Assembly (NCBI RefSeq): GCF_002918555.1
Contig: NZ_PQMB01000006.1
Coordinates: 178,759-242,758 of the forward strand
Source of the DNA: Citrobacter amalonaticus
GTDB lineage: Bacteria > Pseudomonadota > Gammaproteobacteria > Enterobacterales > Enterobacteriaceae
Direction of reading: 5' to 3'
Length of the DNA stretch: 64,000 nt
The number at the start of each line of letters is the position of its first letter. Position 1 is the stretch's first letter. Of this stretch, positions 35,319-44,491 are shown one piece after another. A program made the position numbers and the translations under genes. The notes below the pieces were generated by a model. The model had not been told where the DNA came from. It saw only the letters and a program-made list of their open reading frames with translations, and did not search any database.

Positions 35319-36197
35319 ATGATTAGCTTTTTTAAAGATAAAATAAATATTCACTCTGATAACTTACAAAGTGCCATCGTTAAAAAAACAAACAACAAAT
35401 CATTATCGGGTAAATCTTTGGAAAAATTGGTGAGCGTAGCCAATACTCAGTATAAATTTAAAAATGGAGAGGCTGATTTTATACTCAGGGATACCCCTTG
35501 CATTACTGGCGCGAATTACGAAAAGGTATCCAGGTTAATCAAAGACATTAAAAATATTAAACCTGTAAAAAATGACTCTTTTATTCAGTCTAAAATTTCC
35601 TCGTGGGAAGCCAATGCGAAAGAATTGTTAAAAAACAATTGTGAACCTAAGATAGAGAAACAATTGTTGGGTAAAGGTTCAAGAGGAACTGTATACAAAG
35701 ATGGTGAATTTATTTTAAAGAAAACAAAAAATTCAACACTAAATGAAGTTTTTCATGAAGCAAATATGTGCAATGAATATAATATAAAAGAAGGGGGTTT
35801 TCAAAACACAGCAACTATAGTAGATAACTGCATTAAAATGCCATTTATCAACGGCGAGGTTCCTGACACCCAGGACACGCTCATCGGCGTTAACAACCTG
35901 TTTAAAAATGGCTTTTTGATGGGTGATGCAAAACCATCCAACTTTTTGAAAACTCCGGATGGTAGCGTGCAACCCGTAGATTTCGGACTTGTATTTAAGC
36001 GCAATGAATTAGAAAGCATCGATGTTGAAGTGAAAAAAAACATAGTCTCCGACTATATTAAAGGTGGCTTCAGATATATTCCAGGCGAAATCAAGAAAGA
36101 ATATCATTCATGTATTGAAAAATTAGATTATATTCTCGGAAAAGATAGCCCCATGCGGAAGATAAATACTAAAGCGCTTTCAAAAGCAGGGTTTTAA
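35319..36197 (+). CDS. NleH/OspG-like effector protein kinase
   Basis: A 292-residue protein with a minimal kinase core: glycine-rich loop LLGKGSRGTVYK (residues ~116-127), likely ATP-binding lysine in FILKK (134/135), catalytic loop GDAKPSNF with D203 and N208, and the DFG motif in PVDFGLV (D221). The ~110-residue N-terminus is a non-kinase region, as in NleH. The size and arrangement match the NleH/OspG family of type III effectors, which act inside host cells on NF-kappaB signalling. All key residues are present, so activity is likely. Strongly A/T-rich compared with flanking genes, and next to a transposase remnant: acquired DNA. Which secretion system uses it is not visible here. Confidence 0.75.
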   Translation: MISFFKDKINIHSDNLQSAIVKKTNNKSLSGKSLEKLVSVANTQYKFKNGEADFILRDTPCITGANYEKVSRLIKDIKNIKPVKNDSFIQSKISSWEANAKELLKNNCEPKIEKQLLGKGSRGTVYKDGEFILKKTKNSTLNEVFHEANMCNEYNIKEGGFQNTATIVDNCIKMPFINGEVPDTQDTLIGVNNLFKNGFLMGDAKPSNFLKTPDGSVQPVDFGLVFKRNELESIDVEVKKNIVSDYIKGGFRYIPGEIKKEYHSCIEKLDYILGKDSPMRKINTKALSKAGF

Positions 36198-36233
36198 ATC
36201 ATTTCCCTGGCTCAGAAATAAAGATTAACTGGG

Positions 36234-36450
36234 GTGCCGGGGCTGGTGCCCAATGCTGTCATACTCTGGAATATCATCTACATTCAGGCCCCACAGGATC
36301 ATTTGCGTAATAAAGGCGAAACGATTATTGAAGAGGATGAGGCCAGAGTTTCGCCACCGGGATACGCGTATATCAACATGCCGGAACACGACACATTCAC
36401 ACTTGCAGAGCAGCTAAGGCCACTTAAGCAAGCGGAAGAAACGGATGACT
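36234..36450 (+). pseudogene. Tn3-family transposase C-terminal remnant
   Basis: The frame encodes LVPNAVILWNIIYIQ, then QDHLRNKGETIIEEDEARVS and PPGYAYINMPEHDTF. This is the C-terminal end of a Tn3-family transposase (…NLVTNAVVAWNTVYM…HLSPxxxEHINxxG pattern). Only the last ~70 residues remain, without the catalytic domain. It directly follows the kinase gene, so a Tn3-type element probably carried it here. The tail of the frame beyond ~36450 is not homologous. Confidence 0.75.
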
Positions 36451-36530
36451 GGCAATTAACGGTAATGAGTCTTCCGCTATACTTCCCCATGCTGCTCTAC
36501 ACTTAGAGTTTCAACTCTGAGGGAAACCGC

Positions 36531-37148
36531 ATGATTAAGGTCTATGGTGTTCCAGGTTGGGGATCGGCAATCAGTGAGGTGATGCTTACGCTGGCAGAGA
36601 TCCCATACCGCTTTGTGGATGTGAACGGTTTTGATACGGAGGGTCCGCAGCGGGATCTGCTCCAGAAAATCAATCCTCTGGCTCAGGTGCCAACGCTGAC
36701 GCTGGAAAATGGCGAAGTGATGACGGAAACGGCGGCGATTGCGCTGATGATCCTCGATCGTCGCCCCGATCTCGCGCCGCCCGTTGGTCGTCCTGAACGG
36801 CATACTTTTCAACGCCTGCTGATATGGCTGGTAGCCAATGTCTATCCCACGTTTACTTTTGCCGACTATCCCGAACGCTGGGTGCCGGGCGCGCCGGAAC
36901 AGTTACAAAAAAACTGTCTTGAATACCGCAAATCACTCTATATCTGGCTTAACGATCAACTTAGTGCAGAACCGTATGCATTTGGCGAGCAGTTGACGCT
37001 GCTGGATTGTTATCTGTGCGTCATGCGAACGTGGGGACCTCGTCACGACTGGTTTCAGGAGAATACGCCGAATATCAGCGCAATCGCCGATGCGGTATGC
37101 CAAATTCCGCAGTTGCGCACCGTGCTGAAGAACAATGCGATTATCTGA
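36531..37148 (+). CDS. yncG: YncG, glutathione S-transferase family protein
   Basis: A 205-residue GST-like protein matching E. coli YncG: N-terminal thioredoxin-like domain (VYGVPGWGSAISEVMLTLAE; the NPLAQVPTLTLENG glutathione site; MTETAAIALMI) and a helical C-terminal domain (LTLLDCYLCVMRTWGP). The serine or cysteine at the usual catalytic position is not certain, and the substrate is unknown. GAGGGAAACCGC precedes the ATG. It is the first backbone gene right of the kinase/Tn3 segment; in K-12 ansP lies to the left. Confidence 0.9.
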   Translation: MIKVYGVPGWGSAISEVMLTLAEIPYRFVDVNGFDTEGPQRDLLQKINPLAQVPTLTLENGEVMTETAAIALMILDRRPDLAPPVGRPERHTFQRLLIWLVANVYPTFTFADYPERWVPGAPEQLQKNCLEYRKSLYIWLNDQLSAEPYAFGEQLTLLDCYLCVMRTWGPRHDWFQENTPNISAIADAVCQIPQLRTVLKNNAII

Positions 37149-37186
37149 ACACGAGGACGGGGGCTGACGCTGCAAATCTGGCGTGG

Positions 37187-37759
37187 TTAACCCGCGACCA
37201 CTCGCTTGCCGCTGGTGACAAACGTTCCTGCGCCGAGATGGTGCAGGGTATTGAGCTGGTCGTCATCAAAATGCCAGCGCCCGTCAATAAATGCGCGTTC
37301 ATCGGCTGCGGCAGAGACCACTTCACCAAACAGCGTGTCATATTTTTCTTGCGCCGGGGTTGGCGGCAGCAGACGGCACTCCATCCAGGCGAGGCATTTT
37401 TCTTCGACCATCGGTAAGCCGAGAGCCGGTCCCTTTACCACGGGAATTCCGTAACAGTTGAACTTATCTTCATCGCGACCAGAGACGCTGCCGACGGCAT
37501 ACGTCCAGTTGGTGGCAGCGACGCCTGGAATAACGATGCCAAACATGCCGCTGCGTTCAATCAGTTCCCGCGACCAGGCGCTTTTATCCACAACAACCGC
37601 AATACGTGGCGGCTCAAACTCCACCGGCATTGACCAGGCTGCCGCCATAATATTACGACGTTCAGTGTGATCATCACGACTGGTGATCAGAATCGTCGGG
37701 CCATGATTCAGCAGACGGCTGGCGTAACGTAACTCAACAGGACGGAATCGACTCATCAA
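37187..37759 (-). CDS. yddH: YddH, flavin reductase-like protein
   Basis: A 190-residue protein of the flavin reductase-like (FMN-binding split barrel) family matching E. coli YddH. Typical features: LLNHGPTILITSRDDHTERRNIMAAAW near the N-terminus and FGIVIPG…NWTYAVGSVSGRDEDKF in the middle. It should bind FMN and reduce or store it; the electron acceptor is unknown. Two adjacent ATGs give starts at 37759 or 37756. It is divergent to nhoA, as in E. coli. Confidence 0.9.
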   Translation of the reverse strand: MMSRFRPVELRYASRLLNHGPTILITSRDDHTERRNIMAAAWSMPVEFEPPRIAVVVDKSAWSRELIERSGMFGIVIPGVAATNWTYAVGSVSGRDEDKFNCYGIPVVKGPALGLPMVEEKCLAWMECRLLPPTPAQEKYDTLFGEVVSAAADERAFIDGRWHFDDDQLNTLHHLGAGTFVTSGKRVVAG

Positions 37760-37960
37760 AGTGCCTCATTCAGAAAATGGGATAACCCGGTGATAGTAGC
37801 GCAACAACCGCCAGGATCGTGTAAATAACAATATCCGACACGGTGATACTCACATTAGCGATTATGTCACCAGTCGCTGTCCGCGACCGCACAAAATCGA
37901 CGGTAAAAACGTAAAAATCGGTTATAAGTACCCAATATACTCTCTACTGGAATGTCTTAG

Positions 37961-38803
37961 ATGCCTGGTCTGAACGCTTATTTTGCCCGCATAAACTGGT
38001 CGGGTGCCGCCGCCGTGAATATTGAAACGCTCCGCGCGCTGCATTTACAACATAACTGTACAATCCCATTCGAGAATCTGGATGTTCTGCTGCCGAGGGA
38101 AATGCAGCTTGACGAGCAGTCGCTGGAAGAAAAATTGATAACCGCCCGCCGTGGCGGATATTGTTTTGAACAAAATGGCGTATTCGAGCGTGTTTTACAG
38201 CAGCTGGGCTTTAACGTCCGCGGCTTGTTAGGACGTGTGGTGCTGGCGAATCCGCCGAGCCTGCCGCCGCGAACGCATCGACTGCTGCTGGTGGAACTGG
38301 AAGGTGAGCCGTGGATTGCCGATGTGGGATTTGGCGGTCAAACGCTGACGGCGCCCATCCGGTTACAGGCTGATATTCCGCAAACCACACCTCATGGCGA
38401 ATACCGTTTATTGCAGGAGGGGGATGACTGGATCCTGCAATTTCTCCATCACGAACACTGGCAATCAATGTACCGTTTTGATCTGGTCGTACAGCATCAG
38501 AGCGATTACGTGATGGGGAATTTCTGGTCGGCGCACTGGCCGCAATCGCATTTCCGCCATCATTTGCTGATGTGTCGTCATCTCCCCGAGGGCGGCAAAC
38601 TGACGCTGACCAACTTCCATTTTACCCACTACGAACAGGGGCGTGCGGTGGCGCAGATCCATTTGCCGGACGTGGCGTCACTCTATGCGTTGCTTCAGGA
38701 GCGGTTTGGTCTGGGAGTGGACGATCCTAAGCATGGCTTTACTGTGTCGGAGCTGGCGGCGGTGATGGCGGCGTTTGATACGCACCCGGATGCGGGGAAA
38801 TAG
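37961..38803 (+). CDS. nhoA: Arylamine N-acetyltransferase
   Basis: A 280-residue arylamine N-acetyltransferase matching E. coli NhoA (NAT). The Cys-His-Asp triad is in place: Cys68 in RRGGYCFEQN, the histidine in PRTHRLLLVE and the aspartate in WIADVGFGG. It transfers acetyl from acetyl-CoA to arylamines and hydroxyarylamines in the cytoplasm. The gene follows yddH divergently. In K-12 the next genes are yddE and narVWYZ; here smvR-smvA follow, as in Salmonella. Confidence 0.93.
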   Translation: MPGLNAYFARINWSGAAAVNIETLRALHLQHNCTIPFENLDVLLPREMQLDEQSLEEKLITARRGGYCFEQNGVFERVLQQLGFNVRGLLGRVVLANPPSLPPRTHRLLLVELEGEPWIADVGFGGQTLTAPIRLQADIPQTTPHGEYRLLQEGDDWILQFLHHEHWQSMYRFDLVVQHQSDYVMGNFWSAHWPQSHFRHHLLMCRHLPEGGKLTLTNFHFTHYEQGRAVAQIHLPDVASLYALLQERFGLGVDDPKHGFTVSELAAVMAAFDTHPDAGK

Positions 38804-38814
38804 CGGGGCAACGT

Positions 38815-38846
38815 GCCGGATGGCGGTGTTTACCGCCTTATCCGGC
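38815..38846. repeat. REP element
   Basis: GCCGGATGGCGGTGT on the left and its partner ACCGCCTTATCCGGC on the right form a classic REP/Y-type palindrome just after nhoA. It likely protects the nhoA transcript end. Confidence 0.9.
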
Positions 38847-39011
38847 ATCAGGGCTAGCGGCGTGCAGGGAAAGGATAATAACGGGTTGCTCAAATGTTAC
38901 TAAATGTAAGTGCAAATGTAATGAATGATGGCTAATAATCCCCCGTCCGGACGGTGATACCCAGGAGGCCCGGGGCTACAGAGAACTGATCCTGATGCCC
39001 GCAGATAATCC

Positions 39012-39596
39012 TTAAATTGGTGTAAAAAGCTCAAAACCAATCATCCGATCCAGGTGTCGTTCAAAAGCGGGGTCGGCCATCTCCGGGATACCGAGCACAT
39101 ACATACCATCCAGACCGCAGACCATTGCAATCAGCCGCCAGGCAATTTCGGCGGCGTCATCTGTTTGCAAAAATTCACCGGCGGCACGCCCTTGTTCAAT
39201 AATTGCGGTAGTTTCTTCGTGCCACATCTGCATAGTCAGCAGATACGCGCTTTTCATTTCCGGATCTTTATCTGCCTGAATCTGCGCTTCGCGCCAGAGT
39301 TTAATATAGGGTTCGAAACCACCGTCAACACTCCCCAACATCGCGAGAAGACGCTCGCGCCAGCTGGCAGACCCGGCAACCTGCTCAGCATCCAGCAGGG
39401 CACGAATCAGACCGATGAAAGCCTGCGCCTTTAGCTCTCCGGCGGAGGCAAAATGGTGATGAACCTGCCCGGTGGCGACTTGTGCTTCTGAGGCAATTCG
39501 TCTGACCGTCATACCGGCAAATCCGTCTTCCAGCGCGACGCGCATTGCGGCCTGCAAAATCACTTCACGCCGCTCATCCTTGTTCAGATAGCTCAT
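39012..39596 (-). CDS. smvR: TetR-family repressor SmvR
   Basis: A 194-residue TetR-type repressor: N-terminal helix-turn-helix (MTVRRIASEAQVATGQVHHH) and a helical ligand-binding C-terminus. It is divergent to smvA with a palindrome between them, exactly the arrangement of SmvR/SmvA in Salmonella, Klebsiella and Citrobacter, where SmvR represses the pump and mutations cause biocide tolerance. I start at the ATG at 39596 with GGGGGTC upstream, and not at 39611. Confidence 0.87.
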   Translation of the reverse strand: MSYLNKDERREVILQAAMRVALEDGFAGMTVRRIASEAQVATGQVHHHFASAGELKAQAFIGLIRALLDAEQVAGSASWRERLLAMLGSVDGGFEPYIKLWREAQIQADKDPEMKSAYLLTMQMWHEETTAIIEQGRAAGEFLQTDDAAEIAWRLIAMVCGLDGMYVLGIPEMADPAFERHLDRMIGFELFTPI

Positions 39597-39676
39597 AAGA
39601 CCCCCGTGCATTGTTTGTGCGGAGAGTTTAACAAAAAGTTGGACATACGTTCAAATTTCCGTAGGATCCCTCAATC

Positions 39677-39690
39677 TGGACGTGTGTCCA
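39677..39690. promoter_or_regulatory. Palindromic operator candidate for SmvR
   Basis: Perfect palindrome TGGACGTGTGTCCA (5-bp arms TGGAC/GTCCA) 24 bases before the smvA start, with a related sequence TTGGACATACGTTCAA at 39638-39653. Both lie between the divergent starts, so a TetR-type dimer site is likely. Confidence 0.7.
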
Positions 39691-39713
39691 ATTTCGTATC
39701 TGAAGGGTGTTTT

Positions 39714-41201
39714 ATGTTTCGTCAGTGGTTAACGTTAGTGATTATTGTTCTGGTTTATATCCCTGTAGCAATCGATGCTACGGTGCTGCACGTTGCGGCG
39801 CCCACGCTGAGCATGACGCTGGGCGCCAGTGGTAATGAGCTGCTGTGGATCATTGATATCTACTCGCTGGTAATGGCAGGGATGGTGCTGCCAATGGGGG
39901 CTCTGGGTGACCGGATTGGCTTTAAACGGCTTTTATTACTGGGCGGTGGCCTGTTTGGTCTTGCCTCACTGGCGGCTGCATTCGCGCACAGCGCCAGTTT
40001 GTTAATTGCCACCCGGGTGATTCTGGCGATCGGCGCGGCGATGATTGTTCCTGCGACGCTTGCCGGGATCCGGGCGACGTTCTCAGAAACATATCACCGT
40101 AATATGGCGCTTGGCGTCTGGGCCGCTGTAGGGTCAGGCGGTGCGGCATTTGGCCCCCTGGTTGGCGGTATGCTGCTGGAGCATTTTTACTGGGGATCTG
40201 TGTTCTTAATTAACGTTCCTATTGTCCTGCTGGTGATGGCTCTGACCGCACGCTATGTCCCGCGGCAGATCGGCCGTCGCGATCAGTCGTTAAATTTTGG
40301 GCACGCCATTATGCTGATTGTCGCCATTCTGCTGCTGATCTACGGTGCCAAAAGCGCACTGAAAGGGCATAGTGCCACCGGCGTTATTGTGCTGACATTG
40401 CTGATCGGGGTGCTTTTGCTGACGCAGTTTGTGCGTATTCAGCTTGCCGCCTCGCGACCCATGATCGACATGCGCCTGTTTACGCATCGCATCATCTTAA
40501 GTGGTGTGGTGATGGCTATGACGGCAATGATCACGCTGGTTGGTTTTGAATTGCTGATGGCGCAGGAGTTGCAGTTTGTACATGGCCTGACGCCGTATCA
40601 GGCAGGCCTGTTCATGCTGCCGTTGATGCTTGCCAGCGGATTCAGCGGTCCGATCGCCGGGATGCTGGTATCACGACTGGGGCTACGGCTGGTGGCTACG
40701 GGCGGCATGGCATTAAGCGCGCTCAGTTTTTATGGTCTGGCAATGACCGACTTCAGCACCCAGCAGATTCAGGCGTGGATATTGATGGCATTGCTGGGAT
40801 TCAGCGCCGCCAACGCGCTGTTGGCATCCACCGCCGCCATTATGGCTGCTGCGCCAGCGGAGAAAGCCGCCGCCGCCGGGGCGATTGAAACGATGGCTTA
40901 TGAACTGGGGGCCGGACTGGGTATTGCTGTCTTCGGTTTGCTGCTGAGCCGTAGCTTCTCTGCCTCAATTACGCTGCCGCACGGCCTTAACAGCCAGCAA
41001 ATTGAGCGTGCTTCATCCTCAATGGGGGAGGCCGTCCAGCTGGCAAATACGCTTTCACCTTCCGTTGGGGAAGCCGTACTCGAGGCGGCAAAACAGGCAT
41101 TTACCTGGTCGCACAGCGTCGCCCTCGGGAGTGCCGGAAGCATGCTTATTCTGCTGGCGCTGGGAATGTGGTTCAGTCTGGCAAAGGTAAATCGCGGATA
41201 A
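39714..41201 (+). CDS. smvA: SmvA-type MFS multidrug efflux pump
   Basis: A 495-residue MFS transporter of the DHA2 (14-helix) type with the motif A loop GALGDRIGFKRLLLLGG and motif C-like GPLVGGMLLEHFYWGSVFLI. It closely matches SmvA, which exports methyl viologen and cationic biocides such as chlorhexidine through the inner membrane. The ATG at 39714 is preceded by GAAGGGTG. Control by the divergent smvR is likely. The neighbouring GFA gene is convergent. Confidence 0.92.
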   Translation: MFRQWLTLVIIVLVYIPVAIDATVLHVAAPTLSMTLGASGNELLWIIDIYSLVMAGMVLPMGALGDRIGFKRLLLLGGGLFGLASLAAAFAHSASLLIATRVILAIGAAMIVPATLAGIRATFSETYHRNMALGVWAAVGSGGAAFGPLVGGMLLEHFYWGSVFLINVPIVLLVMALTARYVPRQIGRRDQSLNFGHAIMLIVAILLLIYGAKSALKGHSATGVIVLTLLIGVLLLTQFVRIQLAASRPMIDMRLFTHRIILSGVVMAMTAMITLVGFELLMAQELQFVHGLTPYQAGLFMLPLMLASGFSGPIAGMLVSRLGLRLVATGGMALSALSFYGLAMTDFSTQQIQAWILMALLGFSAANALLASTAAIMAAAPAEKAAAAGAIETMAYELGAGLGIAVFGLLLSRSFSASITLPHGLNSQQIERASSSMGEAVQLANTLSPSVGEAVLEAAKQAFTWSHSVALGSAGSMLILLALGMWFSLAKVNRG

Positions 41202-41210
41202 TCCGGAAGG

Positions 41211-41642
41211 TTAACTGGCAGAGGAATCCATCGCTTCGACCTCTTTACCACTCAGGCGAGCGTATTGCCCTGTCAGTCTCCAGAATGCTGGCTGGGTTTC
41301 TGTGTAAATTTCAGCGGCAAGAATAAGACGTCTGCGGTCAACTTCGTTCAGTTCCAGCAGGGTCCAGGGAATGAAATAGCGTAGCGTATCGGTAAGTTTA
41401 AACCACAGCGGACAACCGCAACCGGAGCAAAAATAACGCTCGCCGCGCGGGGAAGAAGAGAAGAATGCCGGGTCGGGAGCGTCGGGATCCATCATGGGAT
41501 GACCGCTGGATTCCAGATACATGGCAATGCCACCTGACCATTTCTGGCACATTGTGCAGTGGCAGGCGTAAACATCGAGGGTTTCTATGTCAACGGTAAA
41601 ATGGCTCTGGCCGCAAAGACAGCGTCCTGTGAACGTTTGCAC
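41211..41642 (-). CDS. GFA-family (glutathione-dependent formaldehyde-activating/CENP-V) protein
   Basis: A 143-residue protein with the GFA/CENP-V zinc-binding pattern: GRCLCGQ near the N-terminus (CxC), CHCTMCQKWSGG (CxCxxC) and CSGCGCP (CxxCxC). It binds two zinc ions and probably glutathione-type adducts. The specific substrate is unknown. It ends 10 bp from smvA (convergent) and shares no operon. Similar proteins are usually annotated as GFA family proteins. Confidence 0.9.
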   Translation of the reverse strand: MQTFTGRCLCGQSHFTVDIETLDVYACHCTMCQKWSGGIAMYLESSGHPMMDPDAPDPAFFSSSPRGERYFCSGCGCPLWFKLTDTLRYFIPWTLLELNEVDRRRLILAAEIYTETQPAFWRLTGQYARLSGKEVEAMDSSAS

Positions 41643-41674
41643 GGCATACTCCTTATGACCGGTTCCCTCTCTGG

Positions 41675-41702
41675 AAAAAAAGCCAGCCCAAAGGGCTGGC
41701 TT
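41675..41702 (-). terminator. Intrinsic terminator of the porin gene
   Basis: On the minus strand GCCAGCCC-TTT-GGGCTGGC is followed by TTTTTTT: an 8-bp stem and T-run directly after the porin gene. Confidence 0.92.
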
Positions 41703-41722
41703 CTTGTGACACTTAAGACAAC

Positions 41723-42823
41723 TTAGAACTGATAGGTCAGGCCAACCGCAACGATGTTGTCGGTAGTCAGGCCAGCAGCTGTAGCAAATTTGTTGTCGTC
41801 CAGCAGGTTGATTTTGTAATCAACGTAGGTGGACATGTTTTTGTTGAAGTAGTAGGTCGCGCCAACATCAACGTATTCAACCAGATCCTGGTCGCCCCAT
41901 GCACCCATGTCTTTACCTTTGGATTTCAGGTAAGCGATGGACGGACGCAGACCGAAGTCGAACTGGTACTGAGCCACAACTTCGAAGTTCTGCGCTTTAT
42001 TCGCAATGTGATCGTTACCGAACACGGTCATGTTGCGGGTTTCAGCGTAGGTGGTTGCCAGGTAGATGTTGTTCGCATCATATTTCAGACCAGCAGCCCA
42101 AACTTCTGCATTCTTACCGGAAGCATTCAGCTGATTGTTACCATACTCGACCTGACCATCAGTACGGTCAGATTTCGCGTAAGCGGCGCTAGCTGCGAAA
42201 CCTTCGTACTCGTAGCTGGTGGACAGACCGAAACCGTCACCGTTGGATTCGACTGCATCACGTCCTTTCGGGAAAGTAGGGCTAGCGCTGTCATTTTTGC
42301 CCTGGTACTGAACGGCAAAGTTCCAGCCTTCAACCAGACCGAAGAAGTCGGTGTTACGGTAGGTTGCAACGCCGGTGGTACGAGCGGTCATGAACACGTC
42401 AGTCTGGGTCCAGGTATCGCCACCGAACTCAGGCAGAACGTCGGTCCATGCGCCAACGTCGTAGGCTACGCCGTAGTTACGGCCATAGTCGAGAGAACCG
42501 TACTCAGCAAATTTCAGACCTGCGAAAGCCAGACGGGTTTTGTTCTTGGAAGAACTGTCAGACTCAGTACGGTTACCTTTGAATTCATATTCCCACTGGC
42601 CGAAACCGGTCAGCTGGTCATTGATCTGAGTTTCACCTTTGAAGCCCAGACGAGCGTAAGTTTTGTCACCATCATTACCTTCATCGTTAGTGAAGTAATG
42701 CAGAGCGGTAACCTTACCGTACAGATCCAGTTTGTTACCGTCTTTGTTATATACTTCTGCCGCGTTTGCTACGCCTGCTGCCAACAGGCTGGTGACTGCC
42801 ACTGCAACTAATTTAAGTTTCAT
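41723..42823 (-). CDS. ompD: OmpD/NmpC-type trimeric porin
   Basis: A 366-residue general porin with signal peptide ([18 protein letters not shown], cleaved before [10 protein letters not shown]) and 16 beta strands ending in GLTYQF with the terminal Phe. It is very close to Salmonella OmpD, differing mainly in surface loops such as the [17 protein letters not shown] stretch. The yddG neighbour and the smvA side match the Salmonella order, which supports orthology. It forms trimeric diffusion pores in the outer membrane. AAGGAT precedes the ATG. Salmonella ompD is under sRNA control (RybB, SdsR, MicC); that regulation here is inference. Confidence 0.92.
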   Translation of the reverse strand: MKLKLVAVAVTSLLAAGVANAAEVYNKDGNKLDLYGKVTALHYFTNDEGNDGDKTYARLGFKGETQINDQLTGFGQWEYEFKGNRTESDSSSKNKTRLAFAGLKFAEYGSLDYGRNYGVAYDVGAWTDVLPEFGGDTWTQTDVFMTARTTGVATYRNTDFFGLVEGWNFAVQYQGKNDSASPTFPKGRDAVESNGDGFGLSTSYEYEGFAASAAYAKSDRTDGQVEYGNNQLNASGKNAEVWAAGLKYDANNIYLATTYAETRNMTVFGNDHIANKAQNFEVVAQYQFDFGLRPSIAYLKSKGKDMGAWGDQDLVEYVDVGATYYFNKNMSTYVDYKINLLDDNKFATAAGLTTDNIVAVGLTYQF

Positions 42824-43346
42824 TTTAGATAATCCTTATAATTTTCTTAATGTGTATCCTAAACCATTGCTAAACGAGGCTGCTCATCAATGGCAAGCTA
42901 TTTTTAGATTAAGCGGTAGTTCGAATTCAATAATAAGTTTCATAAAATTACAAAATATTTATATATGTGTGATCCAGATCTACATAATAGCTCTCGTGAT
43001 ATTAATAACAACCAGGTATATCCTTAAATAAAATATTTACACAGGGGACTATATACGGATGTATGGTTCTTTTTTCTTTAGTTTTCCACTGCAACTATAT
43101 GCAAAAATACATTCCCAACTGAACGTAACGTGCTATTTATTTTCATATTTTTATCATTTGACCATAAAATTTAACACCTTGGTAATATATTGAAATTCTC
43201 TCAGCACGACTAAATCGATCGATAATTAAACAATGCAATTACTATATGGCAAAAGGTTAGCAATAAATAAAATAAAAATTCTCACGTTGTAAGATGTTTC
43301 TAAAGTATGTCCATGACAAAACAGGCAGAAGAAAAAAGAGGGAAAA
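42824..43346. promoter_or_regulatory. A/T-rich upstream region of ompD
   Basis: About 520 bases with no gene, unusually A/T-rich, containing the ompD promoter and 5' UTR. Long upstream regions of enterobacterial porin genes carry OmpR and H-NS sites; no exact motif can be assigned here. It separates two same-strand transcripts, yddG ending with its own terminator. Confidence 0.5.
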
Positions 43347-43364
43347 CGGGCCGCATACGGCCCG
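43347..43364 (-). terminator. Intrinsic terminator of yddG
   Basis: CGGGCCG (43347-43353) and CGGCCCG (43358-43364) form a 7-bp stem with a 4-base loop; on the minus strand it is followed by TTTTCCCTCTTTTTT. It lies just downstream of the yddG stop. Confidence 0.85.
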
Positions 43365-43374
43365 GAAAATAGCT

Positions 43375-44256
43375 TCAGGTGCGACGCGTTGCCAGCCAGC
43401 AAAGTAGAGAGCCTGCACACACCATAATAGCGCCTTGCCAGAACGAAAAGGATAAAGGCGCACTGAGCAGTACGGCGGCAAGAGCAGAAGAGAGGACGGG
43501 TGTAAAATAAGAGCCTACGGCCATGATCGTAACATTGCCATGCAGGATACCCACATTCCAGGCCGCATAAGCAAATCCTAATGTCAATGCGGCTGAGATG
43601 AGCTTAATCGTGACGGGGGTACTGAAAATCATGGCGGGTTGCGGTGTCAGAAAATAGTGAACCCAGAGGCTTGCCGCCGTAAGCAAAACGAACACCGTAA
43701 TCCCGTTGAATCCGCGGGCATATTTATTGGTGACCGTGCAATAGATTGCCCAGATAAAGGCACCGAGGAAAGCCAAAAAATAGCTCAGCGGACTTGTGGT
43801 GACATTGTTGATAATCTCAGTGGGGTTCAGACCATTCTCACCTCCCAATACCCAGCAGACACCAGTAAGCGCGAGAATCAACCCAGGGACAATCATCCAG
43901 TTGGTTTTTTGCCCATTAAAGAGAATGGCAAAAAGGATCGTCAGGCTGGGCCACAAATAGTTGACCATCCCCACTTCGATGGCCTGATGCCGCGTGGCGG
44001 CATAGCCCAGCGACAGCGCAAGGCAAATTTCGTAGCTGACAAATAGCACACTCCCGGCAATCGAATACCCCAGGGGTAAACGCCGGATATTGGGGAATCC
44101 GACAGTAAAAATAAGAAGAAGACCGCTTAATGAATAGATCGCCGCCGCGCCACCTACGGGGCCGAGTCCTTCGCTGACGCCGCGAATCAGGCCAACCATC
44201 GTGCTCCACAGCACAATCGCGATCAGGCCAACCAGCGTTGCTTTCTGTTTTGTCAT
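43375..44256 (-). CDS. yddG: Aromatic amino acid exporter YddG
   Basis: A 293-residue DMT/EamA transporter with ten membrane spans, matching YddG, the structurally known exporter of Phe, Tyr and Trp; in Salmonella also tied to methyl viologen resistance together with OmpD. Features: LIAIVLWSTMVGLIRG at the start and NYLWPSLTILFAILFNG in the middle. The ATG at 44256 gives the E. coli length; the track start at 44292 adds an extension that is not in the family. It lies between ompD and divergent fdnG. Confidence 0.93.
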   Translation of the reverse strand: MTKQKATLVGLIAIVLWSTMVGLIRGVSEGLGPVGGAAAIYSLSGLLLIFTVGFPNIRRLPLGYSIAGSVLFVSYEICLALSLGYAATRHQAIEVGMVNYLWPSLTILFAILFNGQKTNWMIVPGLILALTGVCWVLGGENGLNPTEIINNVTTSPLSYFLAFLGAFIWAIYCTVTNKYARGFNGITVFVLLTAASLWVHYFLTPQPAMIFSTPVTIKLISAALTLGFAYAAWNVGILHGNVTIMAVGSYFTPVLSSALAAVLLSAPLSFSFWQGAIMVCAGSLLCWLATRRT

Positions 44257-44411
44257 TCTTTTTGCCGTTTCCCATGCCTTATAAAAAAACAAGCTGAAAT
44301 GTATAGCACTTTTTCATCCAGGAATACCAGGCCGCCACTTTTGCCAGTTACCCACAAGGTGGTACATAAAGCCGACAAAAAGGACTATTTAGTAGCGTAA
44401 GCGTTTCATTA

Positions 44412-44425
44412 TTGATTTGACGCAA
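44412..44425 (+). promoter_or_regulatory. FNR box upstream of fdnG
   Basis: TTGATTTGACGCAA fits the FNR half-sites TTGAT-N4-ATCAA, with one perfect left half and CGCAA on the right. It lies 67 bases before the fdnG ATG, compatible with activation of the nitrate-inducible formate dehydrogenase operon under anaerobiosis, as in E. coli. NarL sites are expected further upstream but not identified. Confidence 0.65.
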
Positions 44426-44491
44426 AAAAGTTATGGACATTGCTGTTAGCTTCGTCGCGAAGTTATAACTCTGGGAAAAAAGAGGGAAGCA

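Noticed and set aside
42008..42811. Long plus-strand ORF opposite the porin gene.
   Set aside because: It is an antisense shadow of a strongly biased porin gene; it has no RBS and no recognisable protein.
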